From Ochotona curzoniae (taxonomy: Eukaryota > Chordata > Mammalia > Lagomorpha > Ochotonidae), in the NCBI RefSeq assembly GCF_017591425.1, contig NW_024466409.1:434001-498000 (forward strand): DNA of 64,000 nucleotides. Direction: 5' to 3'. Shown one piece after another: positions 1 through 11,518 of the stretch. Positions within the stretch are counted from its first letter, which is position 1. Every line of letters begins with the position of its first letter. The notes under the pieces were generated by a model. That model did not search any database. It had not been told where the DNA came from and saw only the letters and a list, made by a program, of their open reading frames with translations. Position numbers and translations under genes: made by a program.

Positions 1-165
1 AAAAAGCAGAGTGACAGAGAGGGAACGACACACACACACAAAAAAACAATATGGAAAACATACTAGTATTATCCACTTTCCTGTAGCCCTTGAACCTTCT
101 TACTCTAACTAACTATGTAAAGAATGTCAAAATAAATTTTATTAATAAAAAAAAAGAAAACAGTG
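1..165 (+). repeat. 3' end of GC-rich lagomorph retroposon, copy A (partial)
   Basis: The segment ends in an A-rich tail after 'cctgtagcccttgaacc' and 'aataaattttattaat'. The same ending occurs in copy B at about 1210-1285 and, more diverged, in copy C at about 46380-46450. The A-rich end suggests a non-LTR, RNA-copied element. The 5' part lies outside the window. Family not assigned. Confidence 0.5.
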
Positions 166-1290
166 GGCATCTCTCTCTTGGATTGCCATTTAGACTGGTG
201 AGCATGACAACCAGGACAGGAGTAGGCAAGACTAGACAGAGTTGCACCTGCTGGCACGTGTGTGGGCTGGATAGTGTGGCTGGTTGGGTTGAATTAGGTT
301 TCAAGGCCCATTGACATGTATCAGATGAATGGGATTTGGGACAGAGTAGACCAGTCTGCTGTACATACCAGCAAGCCTGGGAACCAAAGCAGGGGTGGGC
401 CTGGTAGGGGTAATTGGGGTCATTCCGACCAGGCTGCAGCTCCCACTAGTGTATGTGAAGGGTGAGTGTGGTGGGCAGGATTGGACTGGGCTGCAACACT
501 CACTGGTTTGTGTAGAAGGTAGGGCTGGAAACAGAACTGACCCAGCAACTTCAACCACCAGCATGTGTATAAGCTGACTGGGGCGCCAGACTGTGCTGGA
601 CCCTGTATTGGCAAGCACACACAAGAATCAGGTCTAGGATCACCACAGATGAAGTTTTTATGGGAATTCCTCCAACTGAACTGCCGGACTCAAAACCCGA
701 ACCATGGAGAGAATTGCAGGTTCTGTGGTCTGACTATGGAGTGCATATGTCTGAGCTGAGCCTCCTCAGTGGTTCAGACGGAGCAATGGACAACATATCC
801 AGGTGCACATGGAGGATATGGCAGTACATTGGAGTCTGCAGAGGATACCTGGTACCATGACAGAGGACAGAACAAATGGATCAAGTACCTCAGCCAAGTG
901 TTGGCAGTGAATACCTGGGCAAACGGAGATTCTAAGATGGACTATGTCAATCAGTGGATTCTGGAGAATTTCATTGTGCTTGGAGTGGCAAGATTGGCAG
1001 AACTGTTGAACTAGCAAAACCTCATGAGCAGGACCCTCAGAGCATGCCCCACACTGGAGACTCTGGGGTGGTGCTGGGTGGCTGCCCTCCATCTCAGGGT
1101 GCAGAGGTGTTTTTGGAGGTTAGGTGTGGCTTCTCTCCTTGTCCCCCCGACTCCTCCCAGATACAGGAAGAAAAAAAAAGAGAATGTGAAAATGGTGATC
1201 TCATCCACCTTCCTGTAGCCCTTGACCTTCATCACCCTAATCAATCACAGAAAAATCATCAAAAATAATTGATTATTAAAAAAAGAAAAG
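166..1290 (+). repeat. GC-rich retroposon with degenerate internal repeats, copy B
   Basis: About 1.1 kb whose first half is made of loosely repeated 50-80 nt units built around 'ctgcaacactcactgg..tgtgtag' style motifs, followed by a non-repeated 3' half and an A-rich end at about 1270-1290. It aligns in order with copy C (45180-46450), for example 'cacacacaagaatcaggtct' here against 'cacacacaagagtcaagtct' there. Open frames inside it are short and shared with neither copy. It sits directly after the A tail of copy A. The 5' boundary is uncertain. Confidence 0.5.
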
Positions 1291-1295
1291 AAACA

Positions 1296-1470
1296 ATTGT
1301 ATTTGCTTTCTATTCTATTTCCTATTTACCTCCATAATTCTGATAAATTATATACAAGTGTTGATCTAAACAAATGAATAAAATTGTATTTGCTTTCTAT
1401 TCTATTTTCTATTTACCCCCATAATTCTGATAAATTATATACAAGTTGTTGATCTAAGCAAATGAATAAA
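1296..1470. repeat. Two-copy tandem duplication, about 87 nt unit
   Basis: 1296-1382 and 1383-1470 are near-identical head-to-tail copies, each beginning attgtatttgctttctatt and ending caaatgaataaa, with a few substitutions and a one-base insertion. It lies between the A-rich end of retroposon copy B and unique AT-rich DNA. Confidence 0.93.
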
Positions 1471-1636
1471 ATATTACTTAATTTGAAAAAAAAAACCAAT
1501 TAGATAAACTATTACACCTTACAGAGCGATAGTCTTTTAATCTAGACAAAGTACCCATGATCCCTACCCTGCAGGAATGCAAGCTGAAGATAATAACATT
1601 GTGCACTGCATTGTTTTTATATAAATCGTAATGCTT

Positions 1637-1897
1637 GGGATACTATGGCATAGTATGTTAAGCAGTCACTGCAGTGCTGGCGTCTCATATGGGCTCTGGT
1701 TCAAGTCTCAGCTGTTTTATTTCTATTTTCCTGTTAATGTGCTTGGGGAAGCAGCAGAAGATGGTCCAAGTCTTTGAACCCGTGCACCCACACTGGAGAC
1801 CCAGAAGAAACTCCTGGCTCTGGCCTGACTCATCTCCAATCACTGTGGCCATCTGGGGAGTGAACCAGTGGATAGAAGATCTTAATTTCTTTTTTCC

Positions 1898-1934
<37 letters not shown>

Positions 1935-1992
1935 ATGCATGTGTGTGTTTCCTTCTCTATTACTCTGCCTTTCAAATTAATTTTAAAAATAA
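1637..1992 (+). repeat. Old C-SINE with GT microsatellite
   Basis: Diverged CSINE: a tRNA-like head ('cagtgctggcgtctcatatg', 'ggttcaagtctcagctg'), the body 'ggggaagcagcagaagatgg' and the tail 'ctctgcctttcaaattaa'. A (GT)16 tract has expanded at 1901-1932 within the pyrimidine-rich 3' part. Confidence 0.85.
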
Positions 1993-2795
1993 GCTTTTAA
2001 AAATGTTTATGTTTAACAAAGAACTGCATTGCTTGGATAGGTGGAAGCTGTGACAACCATGGTGAATACCCTGAACAGGGCCATACAAATGTCTTCAGGC
2101 TGGCATGAATCAAATATGCTGTAATGTGACTTATGAAGCAAGAGGTTTGTCTGGACTGTAAAGTATTTTGTAGAAGGCAAATGGTCTTTAGTTCACTGCC
2201 ACAGTGCCAGAGTTGACAAAAGGTTTGTTTGTATCTTATTAATACTCCCCAGAAAAATAAAAAAAATGTGAATGTTCTAAGATACCATGAGAAATACATG
2301 TCAGGATCTTATCCAACATATTAGAGAAAGAATTTCTCATAAAATCAGTTTTAGGAAGTAGTTTCCTAAAGGGCAAAGAGATTTGTTCCTAGTGCTTCCA
2401 GAAGTTAGATTGCAAACAACATACTACCCTTGACCCCTGAAAAGGTCTCTCTGGAATGAAGACTGGATTCTTTGCAGAAACTTCAGCTTGGTGGGCTGTT
2501 CACTGAGAGGCTGTCAGTCCTCAAGCAGAAATTGGACAGTGTGTCCTGGACCATCCCAGGCTGCCAGTGAGCTGCCATTTTCTTGGCATTTGTGCTCTGG
2601 AGAGTAATGAGTGTTCTCCCTGTGAAGATCATGCACCACTGAGCCATGCACACACACCACAAAATTTCCAGCTGCCAGGAACCCTGCAGGCTCTGCTCCC
2701 TCCCCTTCCCCTTACATCCTGCTGTGCAGGCTGTTAGGTGTCACTCAGGTGGCTCTCATACACACAAAACCTTGCAAAATTTTACGCACCTGCAC
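1993..2795. other. Unassigned intronic DNA
   Basis: No exon-like block, RNA gene or recognisable interspersed repeat was identified here. Short open frames have no recognisable protein features. Confidence 0.5.
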
Positions 2796-2798
2796 CTG

Positions 2799-2905
2799 AT
2801 TTTACAGACTGGGGTTAAGAGGTTTGGAGAGTAAATTTCTCAGAGCCAGAAGCAAGTTACACAGCTAAAAGAGGTGGAGTTTGGATCCAACCTAGGTCGT
2901 TTGGA
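2799..2905 (-). repeat. MIR fragment
   Basis: Reverse-orientation MIR core: 'acagactggggttaagaggt', 'aagttacacagctaaaag' and 'ggagtttggatccaacctag', the usual order for the antisense 3' half of MIR. Confidence 0.6.
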
Positions 2906-4540
2906 CTTCAGGGATGCAACAGCTCATGGTAGATTTGCTTAAAGTAGACTTATTTTTCAAGATGAAAAGTAAAGCCAAGAATCAATGAATCTTAGAGTTG
3001 TGCTTCTCAGCCCACTCTTCCACCCTGGGAAGGAATCCCTGTGTTCTACCTGACACACGGTCATCCAACCTTGGCTGGAGCACCTGACCTAACAGGTGTT
3101 CACCATCTGCTCCAGTCGCCAAGAAGTTCTTTGCTCCATCAACACAAGGAATGCCAGTTTTCCTTGAGTGCCTAAACTGGCATAAACATGTTCTTTCCTC
3201 ACTGCTCTGCATGCTAAACATACTAGAGAATTTTAAAAGGCTATCATGCTTCCTTTTGTGGTGGGAACCACTGCTCCAAATTAACATGGCTCATGAATTT
3301 AGATTTTCATAAAGCAAGTGTTATTAGAGCATGCAGCTAGCTATTTCACATGGGTATTCACAGATCCTGTCACATGATGCCAGGACTGGATGAGTCACTT
3401 CTCTGCCCATCCTCCTGCCTGCCTGCCAGTTCAGTGCTTCTTGGTCATTCTACAGAAGGACACAAAGGATGCTCTGATACTTCCCTCACTGTCACCTGCT
3501 CACCTGGACAAAAAGAGATTCTTTCAGGCAACCACACGTGATAATGGGGGTTGGGGCTCAGACTCCCCAATGAATATTGTTCAAAGTAGAGCACAGATAT
3601 TGACGTAGTTACTGTCTGAGAAGACTGAAAAACACAGGCCCCTAAAGACAGACTAAGGAGTCATAGCTGCAGAGGGAGCCCCCGACAATCACATCCTCCG
3701 GAACTCAAAGATGTGTCTGCTTGATAACAGTCAATAGCTTGGCATTCTATATATTTAATTCAGGGGAAGGGCAGCACACTGTGCGGTTTCTCTAAGATCA
3801 CAGGAACAGCAAGGCCAGATGAGTTCTGGGGATATAATTTTCCAAAGAACCATGGGTCCTTTCCGATGGACACTGTGCCTGTCCATCGAATATCTCTACA
3901 TCTCTATAGATAGAATATTTTTACTAAATATGTTTTTCATATTTTCATATTCTTCTTAAACATTATATAATATATATACAAATTGAAATATCACTTAGCA
4001 CTCACAAATTGGTATGTTTTTTATATATATGCTAAAAAATGATAAGTGAATAAATAAATAAAAAGGAGCACATATGAAGGAAAGAAACAGCACACATATA
4101 AAAAACAAATATCTCACCCACAGACTTAGAAAAAAGAAAACCTCAAATAATGTGCATCAAAGAATGAATTGTTATGCCTGCAGAAGCAGTCTCTCTTCCT
4201 GGTCTGTTCACAACTCTCCTTAAGCTGAATCCTCCTGCAACATGCTCTTTCAGAATATTCTGGTAAAGAAACAGATCATGAGGAGGGAGGGAGGGAGGAC
4301 AAGCAAACCATTAGTCCTTAGATCAACTGGAATAAACAAGCCAGACCCCCAGAGAGGCTGGTTCTGGGTCACACAGCCCAAAAGCATTGCAAGGTCATCA
4401 TGCTCCACCCTTGTTGGCCTTGGGTATAGAGCATCTGTACTTGGATGTCATCTGTTCAAATTCAGATCAAGATCTTACCCAAATTTGATCACCTCCATCT
4501 TTTATTTTTAAACTTTAGTGAATAACACAAGCATAAACCA
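2906..4540. other. Unassigned intronic DNA, AT-rich at 3880-4080
   Basis: Mostly unique-looking sequence. 3890-4060 is a stretch of TATA-type low complexity. 4278-4300 carries four short G runs (gggagggaggga), a weak G-quadruplex candidate. No gene seen. Confidence 0.5.
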
Positions 4541-4559
4541 CACAGACTCTAGAAATCTC

Positions 4560-5385
4560 GTGGTAGTCCTTCACATATTCTCTTTTTCCACAGTTATATC
4601 CAAATGCATCATGAAGTGCTGCCAATTTTACCTCCTAAATATTTCAAGTCTTTCTTTTCATCTCCCCTGTCACTACTTAAGCCCTATGTAGCAGATTCCT
4701 TACTGGAACAAATGCAAAAGCTTCCTCTTAACTCGTCTCCACACTCTTGAACTCTTGATTCATTCTCAAGGCCACTGTTGATCTCTTGTAAACACAAAAT
4801 GGAGCACAGAGCTCTCCACATGTGTAAAACACATACACACACACACTCTTTTACTTCTGCTATAAACCCTTCAGTGGCTCCCATGAGCTTAGACTAAAGA
4901 GACAAAAACCCTTAATCAGTCTGACAAGACTCTGATTTCCCTCTCCACTCCTTCTCTCCTCTCAAGTCATACTGACCGGTTCCTTGAAAGCACTAAGCTG
5001 CCTCTCACCACAAGAGCCCTACTAGTCCACAGGCCTAGAGAGGTCTTCTGTCCTACCCCATTTCCTTTTACTAATTAACTCCTAATACCCTTTCAGCTCT
5101 CAACCACCATTTCCTTAGCAAAGCTATCCATCATCTGTAGGAAGCCAGGATCTCAATTACATTCTCTCATGGTACCTCATTCCTTCTTTTCACAGCATTT
5201 ATCCTAGTTCATAATTATATATAACTGGTCAATTGCTTGTTTTCTTTTTTCTTAAATTGTTTTAACAGCATTTGATTTCCCTGCATAAGATTGGAACCTT
5301 CTTGAGGGCATAAGTCCTGTCTGCTTTATCGTCACAGTAGCTCCAGCTTTCAGCTTTTGTACTTCTCAGTAAATAAAATTCAGTT
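4560..5385 (+). repeat. L2 LINE 3' region
   Basis: Long diverged match in order to the L2 3' sequence: 'ttttacctcctaaatatttc', 'cccttcagtggctcccatg', 'agactctgatttccctctcc', then the terminal part with 'cttgagggcataagtcctg' and 'agtaaataaaattcagt'. A CA-rich stretch interrupts it at 4835-4848. Confidence 0.65.
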
Positions 5386-5554
5386 CTCTGAGTTTATTCC
5401 AGTCATACTAGGTCTCATTCCAACAGCACTCCTGAAGTTCTCTGGAGCATCCCTCAGGTTCAGAGATACGTGGATTTGTTGCCTTCCGGCCTCACCCTTT
5501 TAGTACTCACTAGAATAGCATATCTGCTATATATGAGAGTACGATGTTTCCATA

Positions 5555-5740
5555 TTGTCATCATCATCATCACAGCTATAGTTATTAAGAAATACTTACC
5601 AGGTGCCAAATATCACATGCATGATGTTCACTTCATCTTCACAGTACTGTGAGGTACATGCTACTAACTGTATTTTGCAATAAAGAAGCATTTGCTAAAA
5701 CAGGGTGGGGATAGGATTTGAACCCTTCTCAGTAGACACT
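5555..5740 (-). repeat. MIR
   Basis: Antisense MIR: 'acttaccaggtgccaaatat', 'tcacagtactgtgaggtaca', 'gataggatttgaacccttct'. Confidence 0.65.
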
Positions 5741-6335
5741 TGCCAAAGGGTAGCTGTTCTTATTGTGGTGTTGGAGCACAGAGGGGAGGGATAAGTATTT
5801 AAATTTTTGCAAGAAGAGAACTAATCTGGCTGCTCTTTTGGGGTTGAAATGGCTAGACTTGGTGCTGAGAGAGTTTGTGTCATGAAAAGCAGCATGCTGC
5901 AGCAGCTCCAACACAAAATATGTGGAGTGGGAGGCTGAAATGCTAACAAAATCCATGCAAAGATCTCTAGCCTTGGAACTAACCATTTGGAACAAGCTTG
6001 GGTTTCTCATGGAAAGCCTAAGCATCAAGTCTGCAGAGGGAAACCAAACTTAGAATAGTTCCTAACTTCTTTTTGCTATGGCTCTTTCTGTCTCCCTGTA
6101 GCTCACAGTAAAACAGAGATCATGGTGCATCTGGAGTCCAGAGCTCTAAAGTCTGTGAATTCTGCTGGGTTCAGGATTGTGCAGAGATCCACAGAGTGTC
6201 TGAGGAAGTCAACATCCAGCAGTGGATGCCATGGCCATTCTCCATGGCCTGGCTTGGGGATAACCCATTTTCCTGAGTCTCTTTCCCCCTCTTCTCCTGT
6301 TGCTCATTATTGCACATGTAAAGGAAGAAAGGAAG
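5741..6335. other. Unassigned intronic DNA
   Basis: No repeat or exon confidently seen. The 99-codon minus-strand frame over 5729-6028 runs into the flanking MIR and has no recognisable domain. Confidence 0.5.
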
Positions 6336-6344
6336 TGAAAATAC

Positions 6345-6545
6345 TTGAGGTCCTACCATATGTCAAGTGCTTTTCTGTCTACACCTCTGTAGTAACTCAA
6401 TTGTGACAACAATCTTGAGAACAGATAGAAATCTTATTTCACAAAGAACCTGAAGTTTAAAGAGCTTGATTGGCTTGTAATAAATCACTAAACAAAAAGA
6501 AACGGAGTTGAGATTCAAACTTCAGGCAATCAGCTTACTTTTGTT
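6345..6545 (-). repeat. MIR
   Basis: Antisense MIR with 'accatatgtcaagtgctttt', 'tcacaaagaacctgaagttt' and 'gagttgagattcaaacttca' in order. Confidence 0.6.
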
Positions 6546-6894
6546 AGGATCCAAAATCTGTGCTCTTTTCATTTACTGTATCTGAAAGATTTACAATGAC
6601 TAAGCCTGCAGGAAACATTAGGGGAATGGTTTGGATTGTATCAGTTGTTGAAGCCATGAAAACCCCTTCATCCCCTGCTTCCCTCTGTGCCCTTCTCTGT
6701 TCACTGAGCACTTGCAGTGGGGTACACTCAATGCTGGGTCACAGAGATGGGTTAGATGTAGGTCCACAGTTGAGTGAGGGAAGTTCTTTAGGGAGAAAAA
6801 AAAAAAGACAAAAGAATAATCAGGAGACAGAGCAAGAAGAAGAGGGCAAGATAGTCTAATCATTGGTAAGTGTTCTAGAAAAATAACCACTCAA

Positions 6895-7065
6895 AACCCA
6901 CCTGCATCATCTGGAATCACCTGAAGGATCAGTAGAACTAAAAATGTCCAAGCTGAAATCCTCCCATTCTATAGCTCAGGAAGTGAGCCCATGAATAACT
7001 ACATTTAACATTCATTCCTAGTAATTTGATAGAACTGATTTGTAAGCAAGCAGCTAAACTCACAG
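6895..7065 (+). repeat. MER5A-like hAT DNA transposon fragment
   Basis: 'ctgcatcatctggaatcacc' followed by sequence corresponding to the MER5A non-autonomous hAT-Charlie element (the typical 'catcagaatcacctggagg' motif). Diverged, with no clear terminal inverted repeats. Confidence 0.45.
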
Positions 7066-7299
7066 ATCCAGCCCCTTCCCTTTATGAGAGCAGAAAGAGA
7101 ATGGAACTGTAGCCCAAGGACACATGAAGGGTCAATATTTCAGCTTCAGGCAATCAGCTCACAAACAACCTGAAGCACTTTCAATACTTTCAACTTTTAT
7201 TATACAAGATATATTCATATTTAATTGCACATATATTTTATGCACTTAAAGGAGGTAGTTCTTTAAAGATAATGTCATATATGTATTAGATTATTTCCT

Positions 7300-7632
7300 G
7301 GACCCAGTGCAGTAGCCTAGTGGCTTATTAAGTCCTTGCCTTGCACGCCGAGGATCCCATAAGGGAGATGGTTCATATCCCAGCTGCTCCACTTCCCTTC
7401 TAGCTGCCTTGACCTGGGAAAGCAGATGACAGCCCAGAGCCTTGGGACCCTGCATTTGCAGGGGAAACCTGGAAGGAGCTCCTGGCTCCTGGCTTTAGAT
7501 AGGCTCAGTTCTGGTCTTTGCAGTCACTTGGGGAGTGAACCAGTAGATGGGGGATATTTCTATCTATCTTCCCTTCTCTCTGTATATGTCTTTCCAATAA
7601 AAATAAACAAATCTTTTTAAAAAAGAAAAAAA
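7300..7632 (+). repeat. Young C-SINE with target-site duplication
   Basis: Pika-type CSINE from 'ggacccagtgcagtagccta' to the A-rich tail. Direct repeats attatttcct flank it at 7290-7299 and 7633-7642. Confidence 0.9.
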
Positions 7633-7989
7633 ATTATTTCCTACAAATGTGAAATATGAAACCTAACAAATCAAATTAAGAGACCAAAATTACACATGAT
7701 ACACAGACTGGACCCTGGATTTTACAATCAAGAACAGATTCTCATTGCCTTCTACTTCTGGCCACCTCCTGCCTAGATGATCATCATAGGGCATAAAACA
7801 TTATAAATGAGTTAAGGACAGTGCTTCCAGGTGCTGGTTCTCAGGCTGTGATGAAGAGAAGACTTAAGAGACAAGTAGGCATTTCAGTTTTGCTAAAGTC
7901 TTACTATTCCCACTCAGAGTAGGAAAGTTTTAGTCACTGAAAAAGTGATGGGTCTCCTGGTGCTAATTTCTACTCAGTCCATCATTCTT
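7633..7989. other. Unassigned intronic DNA
   Basis: Nothing recognisable apart from the end of the flanking SINE duplication. Confidence 0.5.
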
Positions 7990-8275
7990 TTATTATTTGA
8001 AAGGCAGAGGGAGAGACACAGAGACAGAGAGATCTTCCATCTTCTGGTTCACTCTCCAGATGACCTCAATAGCCAGGGCTGACCTAGGCTGATGCTGGGA
8101 GCTAATAATTCAAATCAGGTCTCCCACAGGAGTGGCAGAAACCCAACAAGGATACATGTTAGCAGAACTGTATCAGTTGTAAAGGAGCCAGGACTCAAAC
8201 CCAGAAACTCCAATGCAGGATATTGGAGGTGTTCCGAGTTGTAACCGCCATACCAAATGCTCATCCCTTCTGCCA
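7990..8275 (-). repeat. Old C-SINE, internally altered
   Basis: Reverse CSINE: 'gaaaggcagagggagagaca', 'gatcttccatcttctggttc', then a disrupted middle and the head complement 'caggactcaaacccagaaac'. Part of the centre is missing or replaced. Confidence 0.75.
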
Positions 8276-9040
8276 ATTTCTCTGCATGAACTCTGCTTCC
8301 TTGCCTCACAAAATCAGAAAGCTCTAGATTCCTTTCATTGGCTACATGGAGGAGAGCAACAAGGGCCAGAGGCAGAGCAGGGTCCTGAGCCTGTGAGAGA
8401 ATTTATTAAATAGCTTCCTGCTGGTCTTCTCCACCAGGTCTCCCCATTTTGCATGTTTACTGTGCCTTGGCACTTGCTTGTTTGCATGGGAAGCCCAACA
8501 GCAAACTCTACAAGCTCTACTTTCAACTTCTTCATGGCCATGGATTTGGAAGTCTTGGTGTAATGCATCTCAACTTCATTGACCTTCTTGGGCTCAGTTA
8601 TCAGAGTCTGTTCCTACCTCTTCTGCTCTTAGGCCACCAGAATTAGGACTGGTAAGGGAGTCCAAAAGCATACGTTAGAATTCTAGGTAGGAGAGACTCA
8701 AGAGGGTTCCCAGTTAAAGAAGCCAAACACAGCAAGAGTCCCCAGGATAAGCTCATGTGCAATGCTGCATGGGGAAGCAGCCTTGGGAGTCTGGAGGTAA
8801 GCTCTGGGCGCAGCTGATGGGCCTTCCCAACCTGGTTCTACTGCTGATACACTGGGAGAGTCATACCTTTCTTTTAGCCTCATATTTCGCATTTGTAAAT
8901 GATGAAACTGAATTAGCTTGTGTTCATGGTTTCCATCCAGATTCTGAAATTTGAGAGATTCATTTTTTTCTCTCTGGCACTGGATACAAATGACTAAGAT
9001 CAACGTTATGACTCAATTATAAATGTTTCTAATCCAGAAC
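8276..9040. other. Unassigned intronic DNA
   Basis: Unique-looking sequence with no supported gene. Short frames on both strands overlap and show no domain features. Confidence 0.5.
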
Positions 9041-9214
9041 TGTAAATTCTGAAATTTTAGAGCTAAAAAAAATTGATCAATCCGATTCTCTCTTTCCTAT
9101 TGATTTGTTGATAAGAACATTAAGGTCCAGAAAGGGACTAGAAGTTCTGCGAAGATAAGAACTATCTGTCTTGTTCTCCACTGCACGCCTGATACATTTT
9201 CAAAAATGTTCCTT

Positions 9215-9275
9215 GAGAGATTTGGGGTGGGGGGATGGAGGGAGGGAGGGAGGAAGAAAAGAAGGAAGGAAGTAC
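9215..9275 (+). repeat. G-rich purine tract, G-quadruplex candidate
   Basis: 9222-9272 holds a run of G clusters (tttggggtggggggatgg, then gagggagggagggagg) continuing into GA-rich sequence. At least four G runs of three or more lie on the plus strand within about 30 nt. Confidence 0.7.
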
Positions 9276-9920
9276 TGAACATATTGCCTCCTTCCAAGGT
9301 CACACAATCTGGGGGGCATGGGGGATATACCTTACTTCTTGCCTGGAGATGCGATGTATATCAGGCAGAAGACTCAGGATGGGTTGCTCCTGGTCCCCAA
9401 AGAGACAGCACTCTCCAGCTGGAGTGCCAGAGCACAGCCAGGCACAAATTCTCAAAGCTGGTGGTGCCAGCAGTACTTGGCCACAAAGTGGGCTTCTCTT
9501 AGAGTCCTCCGTGCTGTGCATAATGAATCACGATATGTCAATTACTTCATTCTGCTAACAAGCTTATGCCTGCTTGGGCATCACCAATGAACGCCCTGCA
9601 ATTTGCCGCAGATCTGCAGTTACTACACAGCAGAGCAAGTGGGAAAGGGGATTTAAAACACTCTGAGTCTCAGGAAACCAGGTGGCTGGTTTGTATTTGA
9701 TAACTTATTACTGGCCTTTTCCGGCTGGGCAGCAGTGGATGGATATGCTCTCTTCTCTCCAAGGACAGGGCTTGCTTTTCTTGTCCTGACTCAGAGAAGT
9801 CCAGATGGAGAAAAACCTAGTTTTGTACCTCTTTTTCTCTAAATTATTTAACAAAACAAAGCAGAGACAGAGTAGTAGTGTCAAAAATCACCCCCAGAAT
9901 GGCTTCCTGGAGTCTGGTTC
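9276..9920. other. Unassigned intronic DNA
   Basis: Several overlapping frames of 73-107 codons occur here on both strands. They conflict with one another, none shows a domain, and no splice structure supports them. Confidence 0.45.
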
Positions 9921-9924
9921 ATCA

Positions 9925-10150
9925 GCACTGAGTGTCACCCAGGATTCAAATTCTGGCTCCACTACACACAAACTGCGTGTTCTTGAGTGAGTCTCTTAAT
10001 CGGTTTGCAACTCTGCTTTCATATCAGCAAAACACAGTAATAACACCTACTTTGCAGAGGTATTACAAAGATTAAATGAGATAATGAGTATCCAACCTAG
10101 AACAACAGCTGGCATGTAGCAGGTGTGTAATGCATGAGCCTCCTGCCATG
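9925..10150 (+). repeat. MIR, near full length
   Basis: Sense MIR: 'aggattcaaattctggctcc', 'tcttgagtgagtctcttaat', 'gattaaatgagataatgag' and a terminal 'ggcatgtagcaggtgtgtaa'. One of the clearest MIRs in the window. Confidence 0.85.
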
Positions 10151-10730
10151 TTGGAGATGTTTTAAGAGACCCCAATCTTCTGAAGAAAATTGGGGCCAAC
10201 ACTCCAGGCAAACGGTAGACAGAGCTTCTGTGTCTTAGATGTATGGGTGCACCCCCACACCAGGGTTCTACAGTGATGATTACACTACAGTCATGTGAGG
10301 AGGTCGGGCCTGCCTTCCTCACCTGCACACTGCTGTGTGAGGAACCACTGAATTGAACAGCCTCCTGGTGAGAGGGGAGGCAGCTCTGTTCTCAGGCAGC
10401 ACTGTTGTAGCCCCTGACCTACTTTCTTACTAAAAATAGCCCTTCTTAGGTCACTGCTGCAAATTGAATTCCACTGCTTCACTGCACCCTGTAAGCAGGT
10501 GGGTGGGCACCAGGGCACATTTGGAACCTCCGCCTGTGTGATGCATCGTTGCCTACCATGGAGGCTGTCCCCTCAGGCCTGGCAGAGGGCAGAGGCTGTC
10601 TGCACATGCAAGGTTTTACCCAGCCTGCCCAAGATGCCCTTGTCTGAGGCAAGGTGGGGAAGGGCAGCAAGGGAGATTCTAATTCATCTCTGAAAACTAA
10701 CAGAATCAACCTGAAATATAGGCTCCACTG
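10151..10730. other. Unassigned intronic DNA
   Basis: No known repeat or gene recognised. On the minus strand, 10323-10364 is a 42-nt block with acceptor-like and donor-like flanks; see findings. Confidence 0.45.
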
Positions 10731-10734
10731 TATG

Positions 10735-10885
10735 CTTTTTACTTGACTCTGGGAATGCTGTAACCTTTTTCTGTCTCAGTTTTCTCATCAGTAAAATGGA
10801 GATAATAAAGCTGACTTTAAAGCATTGTTGTACAGATTTTTAAAATGTTATATGTAAAGCAGTCCTAGGCAAGAAGAAATGCTCG
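10735..10885 (+). repeat. MIR fragment
   Basis: 'tctcagttttctcatcagta' then 'aaatggagataataaagctg', the central-3' part of sense MIR. Confidence 0.65.
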
Positions 10886-10889
10886 ATTA

Positions 10890-11515
10890 TGGAATGAGCA
10901 CAGCAAGTCCCCCACTAACTTGCTGATTGTTCCACAATGCCTTCACGTTGAAGTACAAGCAGCAAGACAGGAAGCCAATTTAAGAACCAGAAAGATTCCA
11001 AGTTAAAAGGATCTCACAGGTACTAAGGTCAAAGATGTCCAGACTTGTCTGAGTGTTTTAATAATCAAGGTGTTTTGTGTATAACACTAATTTCAGGTCT
11101 TTTTCCTGGAGGTTCAGATTCAAGAAAGCTGTTATGGGGCCAGGCAATCTGGGTATCCTGATGCATTGCCAGGCCTGAACCATTGAGGTAGGCCAGGCAA
11201 CTCAGTAAAATAAACGGGTAAATTAATTTTCTTCCATTATAAGTGAAATGAGTTGTCACAATAAAAAACACAGAAATCATAAGAAAGCACACACAAAAAA
11301 AGAGTAAAAAGTGAAGATGGAATTAAAATGCACTGAGTTCATACTAAATGTCAGGCCTTTTGCTGGGGATGTTTTTTCGAATGCGCTGATGTCACTACAG
11401 TGAGACCATCAACTACAGTAAACAGAAGGTGTCACAGACAGAGATGGTGTGGCTGGCTAATACTAGATTGTGAAGAGTCCAAATAACCCCAACACTGTCT
11501 ACACAGGAAAGCAAG
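10890..11515. other. Unassigned intronic DNA
   Basis: No recognisable element. A short MIR-like phrase near 11330-11400 is too weak to call. Confidence 0.45.
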
Positions 11516-11518
11516 ATT

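Noticed and set aside
5590..5605. Minus-strand donor-like site in 'atacttaccaggtgcc'
   Set aside because: It is part of the MIR consensus and recurs in other MIRs.
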